From Oscillospiraceae bacterium (GTDB taxonomy: Bacteria; Bacillota; Clostridia; Oscillospirales; Ruminococcaceae), in the NCBI GenBank assembly GCA_018055565.1, contig JAGPHI010000107.1, forward strand, positions 1 through 5,056: a stretch of DNA of 5,056 nt. The letters run 5' to 3'. This document shows, in pieces, positions 4,262 through 5,056 of this stretch; position 1 is the first letter of the stretch; every line of letters begins with the position of its first letter. The position numbers and the translations under genes were made by a program. The notes beneath the pieces are model-generated. The model had not been told where the DNA came from. It did no database searches and saw only the letters and a program-made list of their open reading frames with translations.

Positions 4262-5056
4262 GAATCCAAAAGGTGCTCTCTGAAATGGGCGTGTGCTCGC
4301 GCCGCGCCGCAGAGCAGATTATCCGCGAGGGCCGCGTTAAGCTAAACGGTCGGCCTGTTTCGGTGGGCGATAAAATGAACACTGCGCGCGATTTGCTCAC
4401 AGTGGACGACAAAAAAATCCTCATCCCGAAAAAGCGGGAATATTATTACCTGATGCTGTATAAGCCGCGCGGCTATATCACCACCACCAGCGACGAGCGC
4501 GGGCGCAAAACCGTGATGGATTTGGTGGCCGATGTGCCCGAGCGCGTGTTTCCCGTGGGCCGTCTTGACAAAGACAGCGAGGGGCTTTTGCTCTTTACCA
4601 ACGATGGCGATTTTGCCAATTTGCTCACGCATCCCAGCCACGGCGTGTCGAAGCTGTATCGCGTTACCGTGCGCCCGCACGCCACCGAGGAGCAGATTAT
4701 CGCGCTAACAAACGGTGTCACGCTGGACGATGGCTCCGTTACGATGCCGGCGGTTATCCGCGTAATCACCGACGAGCCGGACAGAACCGTGCTGGAAATG
4801 ACAATCCGCGAGGGGAAAAACCGCCAAATTCGCCGCATGTGCGAGGCGGTGCATTTAGACGTTATCCGCTTGCGCCGTTCTTCGCTGGGCGCTGTTAAGC
4901 TGGGCATGCTGCAACCGGGCGAGCATCGCAATTTAACCCCGCAGGAGGTAGCGGCCTTGCGCGCCGCTGCAACAAAAGGCAAAACCACGGCAACCATTGA
5001 AAAAAACACCGAGCGCAATGCAAAACAGGCTGCCCGCACACGCGGGAAAAACGCAG
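4249..5056 (+). CDS. rluB: RluB-like 23S rRNA pseudouridine synthase, cut by the window end
   Basis: The frame is open for 269 codons from ATG 4249 to the window edge with no stop, so the 3' end is missing. RluB-type enzymes convert specific uridines of 23S rRNA helix 80-93 region to pseudouridine; the exact target here is inferred from family membership. An N-terminal S4 RNA-binding domain covers about residues 4-50 (RIQKVLSEMGVCSRRAAEQ, then GRVKLNGRPV). The synthase domain begins at YLMLYKPRGYITT (67-79). The catalytic motif is GRLDKDSEGLLLFTNDGD (104-121) with Asp107 as the nucleophile, and KLYRV (135-139) and REGKNRQIRRMCEAVHL (187-203) complete the signature. Residues from about 240 on are rich in Lys, Ala, Thr and Arg and look like a disordered basic tail. 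AAAGGA (4237-4242) lies 6 bases before the ATG, inside the preceding ytfJ gene, which it overlaps by 13 bases. RsuA or RluE/F relatives are alternatives, but the neighbourhood favours RluB. Confidence 0.94.
   Translation, partial: MQDVRIQKVLSEMGVCSRRAAEQIIREGRVKLNGRPVSVGDKMNTARDLLTVDDKKILIPKKREYYYLMLYKPRGYITTTSDERGRKTVMDLVADVPERVFPVGRLDKDSEGLLLFTNDGDFANLLTHPSHGVSKLYRVTVRPHATEEQIIALTNGVTLDDGSVTMPAVIRVITDEPDRTVLEMTIREGKNRQIRRMCEAVHLDVIRLRRSSLGAVKLGMLQPGEHRNLTPQEVAALRAAATKGKTTATIEKNTERNAKQAARTRGKNA

Noticed and set aside
4473..5039. Long minus-strand open frame (188 codons) opposite the pseudouridine synthase gene
   Set aside because: It lies entirely antisense to a gene with an unmistakable conserved protein, its translation is Ser/Arg-rich and low in recognisable motifs, and it lacks a ribosome binding site. 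It is a shadow of codon bias in the real frame.
1..5056. CRISPR array, transposon, prophage or attachment site
   Set aside because: No regularly spaced repeats, transposase or integrase motifs, terminal inverted repeats or target duplications were seen. The gene content is conserved core chromosome.

Overview
The window looks like a chromosomal housekeeping segment from a spore-forming or spore-derived member of the Firmicutes, most likely class Clostridia. This rests on the gene order (M50 protease, scpA, scpB, DUF2953 protein, GerW/YtfJ protein, RluB-type pseudouridine synthase), on strong AAAGGAGG-type ribosome binding sites, and on a zinc-ribbon form of ribosomal protein L28. The DNA mixes GC-rich coding sequence with AT-rich promoter regions. 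The exact genus cannot be read from this sequence.

Layout. Bases 1-240 hold the 3' end of an unrecognised + strand gene. Bases 241-442 carry no gene but are crowded with GTGC/GCAC palindromes. A strong terminator at 443-472 serves rpmB (ribosomal protein L28, minus strand, 483-671) and may also end transcripts arriving from the left. Bases 672-875 are a divergent control region: a sigma-A-like promoter fires leftward into rpmB and another fires rightward into the large gene cluster. The rightward transcript should begin with a structured leader.

From 876 to the right edge all genes are on the + strand and no convincing terminator was seen between them: a site-2 protease homologue, scpA, scpB, a DUF2953 membrane protein, a GerW/YtfJ-family protein and an RluB-like pseudouridine synthase cut by the window end. 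Gaps are 177, 80, 45 and 21 bases, followed by a 13-base overlap, so the distal genes look translationally tight while scpA could have extra transcription input of its own.

How the genes fit together. ScpA and ScpB are the kleisin and winged-helix partners of the SMC condensin that segregates chromosomes. GerW-family proteins belong to the spore programme. The DUF2953 protein usually travels with GerW. RluB modifies 23S rRNA. The membrane protease may process a membrane protein, but its substrate is unknown. In Bacillus subtilis sporulation genes (dacB, spmA, spmB) also lie between scpB and rluB, so a spore-related slot in this position is a recurring theme. I found no convincing new biological system. 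The points most worth a second look are the leader inverted repeat, the GTGCAC-rich intergenic DNA and the unidentified left-edge protein.
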